Source of the DNA: Allacma fusca
Lineage: Eukaryota > Arthropoda > Collembola > Symphypleona > Sminthuridae
Assembly (NCBI GenBank): GCA_947179485.1
Contig: OX359246.1
Location: 58,383,632-58,447,631 of the forward strand
DNA: 64,000 nt
Direction: 5' to 3'
The position numbers and the translations under genes were made by a program. Under the pieces are notes generated by a model that saw only the letters and a program-made list of their open reading frames with translations, made no database searches and had not been told where the DNA came from. Of this stretch, positions 21,127 through 34,619 are shown piece after piece (positions within the stretch are counted from its first letter, which is position 1; every line of letters starts with the position of its first letter).

Positions 21127-21859
21127 AAAATTAACTACAAAAAATACTACTACATTAACTACAAAATTAACAACAAAACTAACAACAAACCTGACTACAA
21201 TATTTTCTACTTAAACTTAACTACAAGCTTATATACACGCTTAACTACACGCTTAACTACAAGCTTATATACACGCTTAACTACACGCTTAACTACAAGC
21301 TTATATACACGCTTAACTACACGCTTAACTACATGCTTAACTACAAGCTTAACTACAAGCTTAACTACAAGCTTAACTACAAGCTTAACTACAAGCTTAA
21401 CTACAAGCTTAACTTCAAGCTTAACTACAAGCTTAACTACAAGCTTAACTACAAGCTTAACTACAAGCTTAACTACAAGCTTAACTACAAGCTTAACTAC
21501 AAGCTTAACTACAAGCTTAACTACAAGCTTAACTACAAGCTTAACTACAAGCTTAACTACAAGCTTAACTACAAGCTTAACTACAAGCTTAGCTACAAGC
21601 TTAACTACAAGCTTAACTACAAGCTTAACTACAAGCTTAACTACAAGCTTAACTCCAAAATTAATTACAAAATTAACTACAAAAAATACTACAACATTAA
21701 CTACAAAATTAACTACAAAATTAACTACAAAACTAAACACAAACCAAACTACAATATTTTCTACAAAAATAACTACAAAACTAACTACAAAATTAACTAC
21801 AATATTTTCTACAAAAATAACTACAAAACTAACTACAAAATTAACTACAAAATTAACTA

Positions 21860-22150
21860 CAAAATTAACTGAAACATAACTGCAAAATTAACTAAAAAAG
21901 TAAATATAAAATTGTTTATAAAATTAACTACAAATATAAATGCAATATTAACTACAAAATTAACTACAAAATTAACTGAAACATAACTGCAAAATTAACT
22001 AAAAAAGTAAATATAAAATTGTTTATAAAATTAACTACAAATATAAATGCAATATTAACTACAAAATTAACTACAAAATTAACTGAAACATAACTGCAAA
22101 ATTAACTAAAAAAGTAAATATAAAATTGTTTATAAAATTAACTACAAATA
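21860..22150 (+). repeat. 107-bp unit repeated three times inside a B block
   Basis: GAAACATAAC recurs at 21871, 21978 and 22085, 107 bp apart, with the sequence between them unchanged. Other B blocks carry this unit once. 107 is not a multiple of 12, so the copy number changed without regard to the 12-bp register. Confidence 0.85.
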
Positions 22151-23399
22151 TAAATGCAATATTAACTACAAAAATTACTACAAAGCTAACTACAAAATTA
22201 ACTACAAAAATTACTACAAAACTAACTGCAAAATTAACTAAAACATTACCTAGAAAAATAACTACAACATTAACTACAAAATTACTAAAAGCGAAACTAC
22301 TAGCTTAACTAGAAGCGTATTTACAAGCTTACCTACAAGCTTAACTACTAGCTTAACTACAAGCTTAACTACAAGCTCACTACAGGCTTAATTACAAGCT
22401 TAACTGCAAGCTTAACTACAAGCTTAACTACAAGCTTAACTACAAGCTGATCTACAAGCTTAACTACAAGCTTAACTACAAGCTTAACTACAAGCTGATC
22501 TACAAGCTTAACTACAAGCTTAACTACAAGCTTAACTACAAGCTTAACTACAAGCTTAACTACAAGCTTAACTACAAGCTTAACTACAAAAAATACTACT
22601 ACATTAACTACAAAAAATACTACTACATTAACTACAAAATTAACAACAAAACTAACAACAAACCTGACTACAATATTTTCTACTTAAACTTAACTACAAG
22701 CTTATATACACGCTTAACTACACGCTTGACTACAAGCTTATATACACGCTTAACTACACGCTTAACTACAAGCTTATATACACGCTTAACTACACGCTTA
22801 ACTACATGCTTAACTACAAGCTTAACTACAAGCTTAACTACAAGTTTAACTACAAGCTTAACTACAAGCTTAACTACAAGCTTAACTACAAGCTTAACTA
22901 CAAGCTTAACTACAAGCTTAGCTACAAGCTTAACTACAAGCTTAACTACAAGCTTAACTACAAGCTTAACTACAAGCTTAACTACAAGCTTAACTACAAG
23001 CTTAACTACAAGCTTAACTACAAGCTTAACTACAAGCTTAACTACAAGCTTAACTACAAGCTTAACTACAAGCTTAACTACAAGCTTAACTACAAGCTTA
23101 ACTACAAGCTTAACTACAAGCTTAACTACAAGCTTAGCTACAAGCTTAACTACAAGCTTAACTACAAGCTTAACTACAAGCTTAACTCCAAAATTAATTA
23201 CAAAATTAACTACAAAAAATACTACAACATTAACTACAAAATTAACTACAAAATTAACTACAAAACTAAACACAAACCAAACTACAATATTTTCTACAAA
23301 AATAACTACAAAACTAACTACAAAATTAACTACAATATTTTCTACAAAAATAACTACAAAACTTACTACCAAATGAACTACAAAATTAACTACAAAATT

Positions 23400-26300
23400 A
23401 ACTGAAACATAACTGCAAAATTAACTAAAAAAGTAAATATAAAATTGTTTATAAAATTAACTACAAATATAAATGCAATATTAACTACAAAAATTACTAC
23501 AAAGCTAACTACAAAATTAACTACAAAAATTACTACAAAACTAACTGCAAAATTAACTACAACATTACCTAGAAAAATAACTACAACATTAACTACAAAA
23601 TTACTAAAAGCGAAACTACTAGCTTAACTAGAAGCGTATTTACAAGCTTACCTACAAGCTTAACTACTAGCTTAACTATAAGCTTAACTACAAGCTTACT
23701 ACAGGCTTAACTACAAGCTTAACTGCAAGCTTAACTACAAGCTTAACTACAAGCTTAACTACAAGCTGATCTACAAGCTTAACTACAAGCTTAACTACAA
23801 GCTTAACTACAAGCTGATCTACAAGCTTAACTACAAGCTTAACTACAAGCTTAACTACAAGCTTAACTACAAGCTTAACTACAAGCTTAACTACAAGCTT
23901 AACTACAAGCTTAACTACAAGCTTAACTACAAGCTTAACTACAAGCTTAACTACAAGCTTAACTACAAGCTTAACTACAAGCTTAACTACAAGCTTAACT
24001 ACAACCTTAGCTACAAGCTTAACTACAAGCTTAACTACAAGCTTAACTACAAGCTTAACTACAAGCTTAACTACAAGCTTAACTACAAGCTTAACTCCAA
24101 AATTAATTACAAAATTAACTACAAAAAATACTACAACATTAACTACAAAATTAACTACAAAATTAACTACAAAACTAACTACAAAATTAACTACAATATT
24201 TTCTACAAAAATAACTACAAAACTAACTACAAAATTAACTACAAAATTAACTGAAACATAACTGCAAAATTAACTAAAAAAAGTAAATACAAAATTGTTT
24301 ATAAAATTAACTACAAATATAAATGCAATATTAACTACAAAAATTACTACAAAGCTAACTACAAAATTAACTACAAAAATTACTACAAAACTAACTGCAA
24401 AATTAACTACAACATTACCTAGAAAAATAACTACAACATTAACTACAAAATTACTAAAAGCGAAACTACTAGCTTAACTAGAAGCGTATTTACAAGCTTA
24501 CCTACAAGCTTAACTACTAGCTTAACTACAAGCTTAACTACAAGCTTACTACAGGCTTAACTACAAGCTTAACTGCAAGCTTAACTACAAGCTTAAGTAC
24601 AAGCTTAACTACAAGCTGATCTACAAGCTTAACTACAAGCTTAACTACAAGCTTAACTACAAGCTGATCTACAAGCTTAACTACAAGCTTAACTACAAGC
24701 TTAACTACAAGCTTAACTACAAGCTTAACTACAAGCTTAACTACAAGCTTAACTACTAGCTTAACTACAAGCTTAACTACAAGCTTAACTACAAGCTTAA
24801 CTACAAGCTTAACTACAAGCTTACCTACAAGCTTAACTGCAGGCTTAACTACAAGCTTAACTACAAGCTTAACTACAAGCTTAACTACAAGCTTAACTAC
24901 AAGCTTAACTACAAGCTTGACTACAAGCTTGACTACAAGCTTAACTACAAGCTTAACTACAAGCTTAACTACAAGCTTAACTACAAGCTTAACTACAAGC
25001 TTAACTACAAGCTTAACTACAAGGTTAACTACAAGCTCAACTACAAGCTAAACTAACAGCTTAACTACAAGCTTACCTACAAGCTTAACATCAGGCTTAA
25101 CTACAAGCTTAACTACAAGCTTAACTACAAGCTTAACTACAAGCTTAACTACAAGCTTAACTACAGGCTTATCTACAAGCTTAACAACAAGCTTGACAAC
25201 ACGCTTAACTGCACGCTTAACTACAAGCTTAACTAAAAGCTTAACTACAGGTTTATCTACAAGCTTAACTACAAGCCTAATTACAAGCTTAAATACAAGC
25301 TTAAATACAAGCTTAAATACAAGCTAATATTAACGCTTCACTACACGCTTAACTACAAGCTTAACTACAAGCTTAACTACAAGCTTAACTACAAGCTTAA
25401 CAACAAGCTTAACTACAAGCTTAACTACAAGCTTAACTACAAGCTTAACTACAAGCTTAACTACAAGCTTAGCTACAAGCTTAACTACAAGCTTAACTAC
25501 AAGCTTAACTACAAGCTTAACTACAAGCCTAACTACAAGCTTAACTACAAGCTTAACTACAAGCTTAACTACAAAATTAATTACAAAATTAACTACAAAA
25601 AATACTACAACATTAACTACAATATTAACTACAAAATTAACTACAAAATCAACTGAAACATAACTGCAAAATTAACTAAAAAAGTAAATATAAAATTGTT
25701 TATAAAATTAACTACAAATATAAATGCAATATTAACTACAAAAATTACTACAAAGCTAACTACAAAATTAACTACAAAAATTACTACAAAACTAACTGCA
25801 AAATTAACTACAACATTACCTAGAAAAATAACTACAACATTAACTACAAAATTACTAAAAGCGAAACTACTAGCTTAACTAGAAGCGTATTTACAAGCTT
25901 ACCTACAAGCTTAACTACTAGCTTAACTATAAGCTTAACTACAAGCTTACTACAGGCTTAACTACAAGCTTAACTGCAAGCTTAACTACAAGCTTAACTA
26001 CAAGCTTAACTACAAGCTGATCTACAAGCTTAACTACAAGCTTAACTACAAGCTGATCTACAAGCTTAACTACAAGCTTAACTACAAGCTTAACTACAAG
26101 CTTAACTACAAGCTTAACTACAAGCTTAACTACAAGCTTAACTACAAGCTTAACTACAAGCTTAACTACAAGCTTAACTACAAGCTTAACTACAAGCTTA
26201 ACTACAAGCTTAACTACAAGCTTAACTACAAGCTTAACTACAAGCTTAACTACAAGCTTAACTACAAGCTTAACTACAAGCTTAACTACAAGCTTAGCTA

Positions 26301-27940
26301 CAAGCTTAACTACAAGCTTAACTACAAGCTTAACTACAAGCTTAACTACAAGCTTAACTCCAAAATTAATTACAAAATTAACTACAAAAAATACTACAAC
26401 ATTAACTACAAAATTAACTACAAAATTAACTACAAAACTAACTACAAAATTAACTACAATATTTTCTACAAAAATAACTACAAAACTAACTACAAAATTA
26501 ACTACAAAATTAACTGAAACATAACTGCAAAATTAACTAAAAAAAGTAAATACAAAATTGTTTATAAAATTAACTACAAATATAAATGCAATATTAACTA
26601 CAAAAATTACTACAAAGCTAACTACAAAATTAACTACAAAAATTACTACAAAACTAACTGCAAAATTAACTACAACATTACCTAGAAAAATAACTACAAC
26701 ATTAACTACAAAATTACTAAAAGCGAAACTACTAGCTTAACTAGAAGCGTATTTACAAGCTTACCTACAAGCTTAACTACTAGCTTAACTACAAGCTTAA
26801 CTACAAGCTTACTACAGGCTTAACTACAAGCTTAACTGCAAGCTTAACTACAAGCTTAACTACAAGCTTAACTACAAGCTGATCTACAAGCTTAACTACA
26901 AGCTTAACTACAAGCTTAACTACAAGCTGATCTACAAGCTTAACTACAAGCTTAACTACAAGCTTAACTACAAGCTTAACTACAAGCTTAACTACAAGCT
27001 TAACTACAAGCTTAACTACAAGCTTAACTACTAGCTTAACTACAAGCTTAACTACAAGCTTAACTACAAGCTTAACTACAAGCTTAACTACAAGCTTACC
27101 TACAAGCTTAACTGCAGGCTTAACTACAAGCTTAACTACAAGCTTAACTACAAGCTTAACTACAAGCTTAACTACAAGCTTAACTACAAGCTTGACTACA
27201 AGCTTGACTACAAGCTTAACTACAAGCTTAACTACAAGCTTAACTACAAGCTTAACTACAAGCTTAACTACAAGCTTAAGTACAAGCTTAACTACAAGGT
27301 TAACTACAAGCTCAACTACAAGCTAAACTAACAGCTTAACTACAAGCTTACCTACAAGCTTAACATCAGGCTTAACTACAAGCTTAACTACAAGCTTAAC
27401 TACAAGCTTAACTACAAGCTTAACTACAAGCTTAACTACAGGCTTATCTACAAGCTTAACAACAAGCTTGACAACACGCTTAACTACACGCTTAACTACA
27501 AGCATAACTAAAAGCTTAACTACAGGTTTATCTACAAGCTTAACTACAAGCCTAATTACAAGCTTAAATACAAGCTTAAATACAAGCTTAAATACAAGCT
27601 AATATACACGCTTAACTACACGCTTAACTACAAGCTTAACTACAAGCTTAACTACAAGCTTAACTACAAGCTTAACAACAAGCTTAACTACAAGCTTAAC
27701 TACAAGCTTAACTACAAGCTTAACTACAAGCTTAACTACAAGCTTAACTACAAGCTTAACTACAAGCTTAGCTACAAGCTTAACTACAAGCCTAACTACA
27801 AGCTTAACTACAAGCTTAACTACAAGCTTAACTACAAAATTAATTACAAAATTAACTACAAAAAATACTACAACATTAACTACAATATTAACTACAAAAT
27901 TAACTACAAAATCAACTGAAACATAACTGCAAAATTAACT
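23400..27940 (+). repeat. Tandem pair of about 2.25-2.26 kb higher-order units
   Basis: The B cassettes at 23445 and 24295 recur at 25696 and 26558 (offsets 2251 and 2263), with type A runs and point variants between them in the same order. The 12-bp difference between offsets is one satellite unit. Confidence 0.8.
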
Positions 27941-28079
27941 AAAAAAGTAAATATAAAATTGTTTATAAAATTAACTACAAATATAAATGCAATATTAACT
28001 ACAAAAAATAACTACAAAACTAACTACAAAATTAACTACAAAAATTAGTACAAAACTAACTAAAAAATTAACTACAACA

Positions 28080-31000
28080 TTACCTAGAAAAATAACTACA
28101 ACATTAACTACAAAACTACTACAAGCGAAACTACTAGCTTAACTAGAAGCGTATTTACAAGCTTAACTACTAGCTTAACTACAATCGTAACTAAAGGCTT
28201 AACTACAAGCTTAACTACAAGCTTAACTACAAGCTTAACTACAAGCTTAACTACAAGCTTAACTACAAGCTTAACTACAGGCTTATCTACAAGCTTAACT
28301 ACAAGCTTGACAACACGCTTAATTACACGCTTAACTACAAGCTTAACTACAAGCTTAACTACAGGCTTATCTACAAGCTTAACTACCAGCCTAATTACAA
28401 GCTTAACTACAAGCTTAAATACAAGCTTATAAACACGCTTAACTACACGCTTAACTACAAGCTTAACTACAAGCTTAACTACAAAAATTACTACAAAACT
28501 AACTGCAAAATTAACTACAAACTAACAAGCTTAACTACAAGCTTAACTACAAGCTTAACTACAAGCTTGACTACAAGCTTGACTACAAGCTTAACTAGAA
28601 GCTTAACTACAAGCTTAAGTACAAGCTTAACTCTAAGCTTAACTACAAGCTCAACTACAAGCTAAACTAACAGCTTAACTACAAGCTCAAACTACAGGCC
28701 TAACTACAAGTTTAACTACAAGCTTAACTACAAGCTTAACTACAAGCTTAACTACAAGCTTAACTACAAGCTTAACTACAAGCTTAACTACAAGCTTAAC
28801 TACAAGCTTAACTACAAGCTTAACTACAAGCTTAACTACAAGCTTAACTACAAGCTTAACTACAAGCTTAACTACAAGCTTAACTACAAGCTTAACTACA
28901 AGCTTAACTACAAGCTTAACTACAAGCTTAACTACAAGCTTAACTACAAGCTTAGCTACAAGCTTAACTACAAGCTTATATACACGCTTAACTACACGCT
29001 TAACTACAAGCTTATATACACGCTTAACTACACGCTTAACTACAAGCTTAACTACAAGCTTAACTACAAGCTTAACTACAAGCTTAACAACAAGCTTATA
29101 GTCAAGCTTAACTACAAGCTTAACTACAAGCTTAACTACAAGCTTAACTACAAGCTTAACTACAAGCTTAACTACAAGCTTAACTACAAGCTTAACTACA
29201 AGCTTAACTACAAGCTTAACTACAAGCTAAACTACAAGCTTAACTACACGCTTAACTACAAGGTTAACTATAAGCTTAACTACAAGCTTAACTACAAGCT
29301 TAACTACAAGCTTAACTACACGCTTAACTACAAGCTTAACTACAAGTTAAACTACAAGCTTAACTCCAAAACTAACTACAAAATTAACTACAAAAATTAG
29401 TACAAAACTAACTAAAAAATTAACTACAACATTACCTAGAAAAATAACTACAACATTAACTACAAAACTACTACAAGCGAAACTACTAGCTTAACTAGAA
29501 GCGTATTTACAAGCTTACCTACAAGCTTAACTACTAGCTTAACTACAATCGTAACTAAAGGCTTAACTACAAGCTTAACTACAAGCTTAACTACAAGCTT
29601 AACTAAGAGCTTAACTACAAGCTTAACTACAAGCTTAACTACAAGCTTAACTACAAGCTTAACTACAAGCTTAACTACAGGCTTATCTACAAGCTTAACT
29701 ACAAGCTTGACAACACGCTTAATTACACGCTTAACTACAAGCTTAACTACAAGCTTAACTACAGGCTTATCTACAAGCTTAACTACCAGCCTAATTACAA
29801 GCTTAACTACAAGCTTAAATACAAGCTTATAAACACGCTTAACTACACGCTTAACTACAAGCTTAACTACAAGCTTAACTACAAAAATTACTACAAAACT
29901 AACTGCAAAATTAACTACAAACTAACAAGTTTAACTACAAGCTTAACTACAAGCTTAACTACAAGCTTGACTACAAGCTTGACTACAAGCTTAACTAGAA
30001 GCTTAACTACAAGCTTAAGTACAAGCTTAACTTTAAGCTTAACTACAAGCTCAACTACAAGCTAAACTAACAGCTTAACTACAAGCTCAAACTACAGGCC
30101 TAACTACAAGTTTAACTACAAGCTTAACTACAAGCTTAACTACAAGCTTAACTACAAGCTTAACTACAAGCTTAACTACAAGCTTAACTACAAGCTTAAC
30201 TACAAGCTTAACTACAAGCTTAACTACAAGCTTAACTACAAGCTTAACTACAAGCTTAACTACAAGCTTAACTACAAGCTTAACTACAAGCTTAACTACA
30301 AGCTTAACTACAAGCTTAACTACAAGCTTAACTACAAGCTTAACTACAAGCTTAACTACAAGCTTAGCTACAAGCTTAACTACAAGCTTATATACACGCT
30401 TAACTACACGCTTAACTACAAGCTTATATACACGCTTAACTACACGCTTAACTACAAGCTTAACTACAAGCTTAACTGCAAGCTTAACTACAAGCTTAAC
30501 AACAAGCTTATAGTCAAGCTTAACTACAAGCTTAACTACAAGCTTAACTACAAGCTTAACTACAAGCTTAACTACAAGCTTAACTACAAGCTTAACTACA
30601 AGCTTAACTACAAGCTTAACTACAAGCTTAACTACAAGCTAAACTACAAGCTTAACTACACGCTTAACTACAAGGTTAACTATAAGCTTAACTACAAGCT
30701 TAACTACAAGCTTAACTACAAGCTTAACTACACGCTTAACTACAAGCTTAACTACAAGTTAAACTACAAGCTTAACTCCAAAGCTAACTACAAAATTAAC
30801 TACAAAAATTAGTACAAAACTAACTAAAAAATTAACTACAACATTACCTAGAAAAATAACTACAACATTAACTACAAAACTACTACAAGCGAAACTACTA
30901 GCTTAACTAGAAGCGTATTTACAAGCTTACCTACAAGCTTAACTACTAGCTTAACTACAATCGTAACTAAAGGCTTAACTACAAGCTTAACTACAAGCTT

Positions 31001-32200
31001 AACTACAAGCTTAACTACAAGCTTAACTACAAGCTTAACTACAAGCTTAACTACAGGCTTATCTACAAGCTTAACTACAAGCTTGACAACACGCTTAATT
31101 ACACGCTTAACTACAAGCTTAACTACAAGCTTAACTACAGGCTTATCTACAAGCTTAACTACCAGCCTAATTACAAGCTTAACTACAAGCTTAAATACAA
31201 GCTTATAAACACGCTTAACTACACGCTTAACTACAAGCTTAACTACAAGCTTAACTACAAAAATTACTACAAAACTAACTGCAAAATTAACTACAAACTA
31301 ACAAGCTTAACTACAAGCTTAACTACAAGCTTAACTACAAGCTTGACTACAAGCTTGACTACAAGCTTAACTAGAAGCTTAACTACAAGCTTAAGTACAA
31401 GCTTAACTCTAAGCTTAAGTACAAGCTTAACTCTAAGCTTAACTACAAGCTCAACTACAAGCTAAACTAACAGCTTAACTACAAGCTCAAACTACAGGCC
31501 TAACTACAAGTTTAACTACAAGCTTAACTACAAGCTTAACTACAAGCTTAACTACAAGCTTAACTACAAGCTTAACTACAAGCTTAACTACAAGCTTAAC
31601 TACAAGCTTAACTACAAGCTTAACTACAAGCTTAACTACAAGCTTAACTACAAGCTTAACTACAAGCTTAACTACAAGCTTAACTACAAGCTTAACTACA
31701 AGCTTAACTACAAGCTTAACTACAAGCTTAACTACAAGCTTAACTACAAGCTTAACTACAAGCTTAGCTACAAGCTTAACTACAAGCTTATATACACGCT
31801 TAACTACACGCTTAACTACAAGCTTATATACACGCTTAACTACACGCTTAACTACAAGCTTAACTACAAGCTTAACTACAAGCTTAACTACAAGCTTAAC
31901 AACAAGCTTATAGTCAAGCTTAACTACAAGCTTAACTACAAGCTTAACTACAAGCTTAACTACAAGCTTAACTACAAGCTTAACTACAAGCTTAACTACA
32001 AGCTTAACTACAAGCTTAACTACAAGCTTAACTACAAGCTTAACTACAAGCTTAACTACACGCTTAACTACAAGGTTAACTATAAGCTTAACTACAAGCT
32101 TAACTACAAGCTTAACTACAAGCTTAACTACACGCTTAACTACAAGCTTAACTACAAGTTAAACTACAAGCTTAACTCCAAAATTAATTACAAAATTAAC
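28080..32200 (+). repeat. Three consecutive units of about 1.36-1.41 kb
   Basis: The landmark TCGTAACTAAAGGCTT occurs at 28185, 29549 and 30961. Each is followed by the same series of type A variants, a short AAAATT stretch, GACTACAAGC pairs and the GGCCT-containing 13-bp unit. Few single-base differences separate the copies. Confidence 0.8.
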
Positions 32201-34619
32201 TACAAAAAATACTACAACATTAACTACAAAATTAACTACAAAATTAACTACAAAACTAAACAAAAACCAAACTACAATATTTTCTACAAAAATAACTACA
32301 AAACTACCTACAAAATTAACTACAATATTTTCTACAAAAATAACTACAAAACTAACTACAAAATTAACTAGAAAATTAACTACAAAATTAACTACAAAAT
32401 TAACTGAAACATAACTGCAAAATTAACTAAAAAAGTAAATACAAAATTGTTTATAAAATTAACTACAAATATAAATGCAATATTAACTACAAAAATTACT
32501 ACAAAGCTAACTACAAAATTAACTACAAAAATTACTACAAAACTAACTGCAAAATTAACTACAACATTACCTAGAAAAATAACTACAACATTAACTACAA
32601 AATTACTAAAAGCGAAACTACTAGCTTAACTAGAAGCGTATTTACAAGCTTACCTACAAGCTTAACTACAAGGTTAACTACAAGCTCAACTACAAGCTAA
32701 ACTAACAGCTTAACTACAAGCTTACCTACAAGCTTAACATCAGGCTTAACTACAAGCTTAACTACAAGCTTAACTACAAGCTTAACTACAAGCTTAACTA
32801 CAAGCTTAACTACAGGCTTATCTACAAGCTTAACAACAAGCTTGACAACACGCTTAACTACAGGCTTATCTACAAGCTTAACTACAAGCCTAATTACAAG
32901 CTTAAATACAAGCTTAAATACAAGCTTAAATACAAGCTAATATACACGCTTAACTACACGCTTAACTACAAGCTTAACTACAAGCTTAACTACAAGCTTA
33001 ACTACAAGCTTAACAACAAGCTTAACTACAAGCTTAACTACAAGCTTAACTACAAGCTTAACTACAAGCTTAACTACAAGCTTAACTACAAGCTTAACTA
33101 CAAGCTTAACTACAAGCTTAACTACAAGCTTAACTACACGCTTAACTACAAGGTTAACTATAAGCTTAACTACAAGCTTAACTACAAGCTTAACTACAAG
33201 CTTAACTACAAGCTTAACTACAAGCTTAACTACAAGCTTAACTACAAGCTTAACTACAAGCTTAACTACAAGCTTAACTACAAGCTTAACTACAAGCTTA
33301 ACTACAAGCTTAACTACAAGCTTAACTACAAGCTTAACTACAAGCTTAACTACAAGCTTAACTACAAGCTTAACTACAAGCTTAACTACAAGCTTAACTA
33401 CAAGCTTAACTACAAGCTTAGCTACAAGCTTAACTACAAGCTTATATACACGCTTAACTACACGCTTAACTACAAGCTTATATACACGCTTAACTACACG
33501 CTTAACTACAAGCTTAACTACAAGCTTAACTACAAGCTTAACTACAAGCTTAACAACAAGCTTATAGTCAAGCTTAACTACAAGCTTAACTACAAGCTTA
33601 ACTACAAGCTTAACTACAAGCTTAACTACAAGCTTAACTACAAGCTTAACTACAAGCTTAACTACAAGCTTAACTACAAGCTTAACTACAAGCTAAACTA
33701 CAAGCTTAACTACACGCTTAACTACAAGGTTAACTATAAGCTTAACTACAAGCTTAACTACAAGCTTAACTACAAGCTTAACTACACGCTTAACTACAAG
33801 CTTAACTACAAGTTAAACTACAAGCTTAACTCCAAAACTAACTACAAAATTAACTACAAAAATTAGTACAAAACTAACTAAAAAATTAACTACAACATTA
33901 CCTAGAAAAATAACTACAACATTAACTACAAAACTACTACAATTGAAACTACTAGCTTAACTAGAAGCGTATTTACAAGCTTACCTACAAGCTTAACTAC
34001 TAGCTTAACTACAATCGTAACTAAAGGCTTAACTACAAGCTTAACTACAAGCTTAACTACAAGCTTAACTACAAGCTTAACTACAAGCTTAACTACAAGC
34101 TTAACTACAGGCTTATCTACAAGCTTAACTACAAGCTTGACAACACGCTTAATTACACGCTTAACTACAAGCTTAACTACAAGCTTAACTACAGGCTTAT
34201 CTACAAGCTTAACTACCAGCCTAATTACAAGCTTAACTACAAGCTTAAATACAAGCTTATAAACACGCTTAACTACACGCTTAACTACAAGCTTAACTAC
34301 AAGCTTAACTACAAAAATTACTACAAAACTAACTGCAAAATTAACTACAAACTAACAAGCTTAACTACAAGCTTAACTACAAGCTTAACTACAAGCTTGA
34401 CTACAAGCTTGACTACAAGCTTAACTAGAAGCTTAACTACAAGCTTAAGTACAAGCTTAACTCTAAGCTTAAGTACAAGCTTAACTCTAAGCTTAACTAC
34501 AAGCTCAACTACAAGCTAAACTAACAGCTTAACTACAAGCTCAAACTACAGGCCTAACTACAAGTTTAACTACAAGCTTAACTACAAGCTTAACTACAAG
34601 CTTAACTACAAGCTTAACT

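Noticed and set aside
20674..23405. Open frames of 180-400 codons with LTTS/LNYK/VVKL repeats as possible structural or silk-like proteins
   Set aside because: They follow from the 12-bp unit being a multiple of three; frames are broken by 1-base indels, occur on both strands, and have no unique terminal domains.
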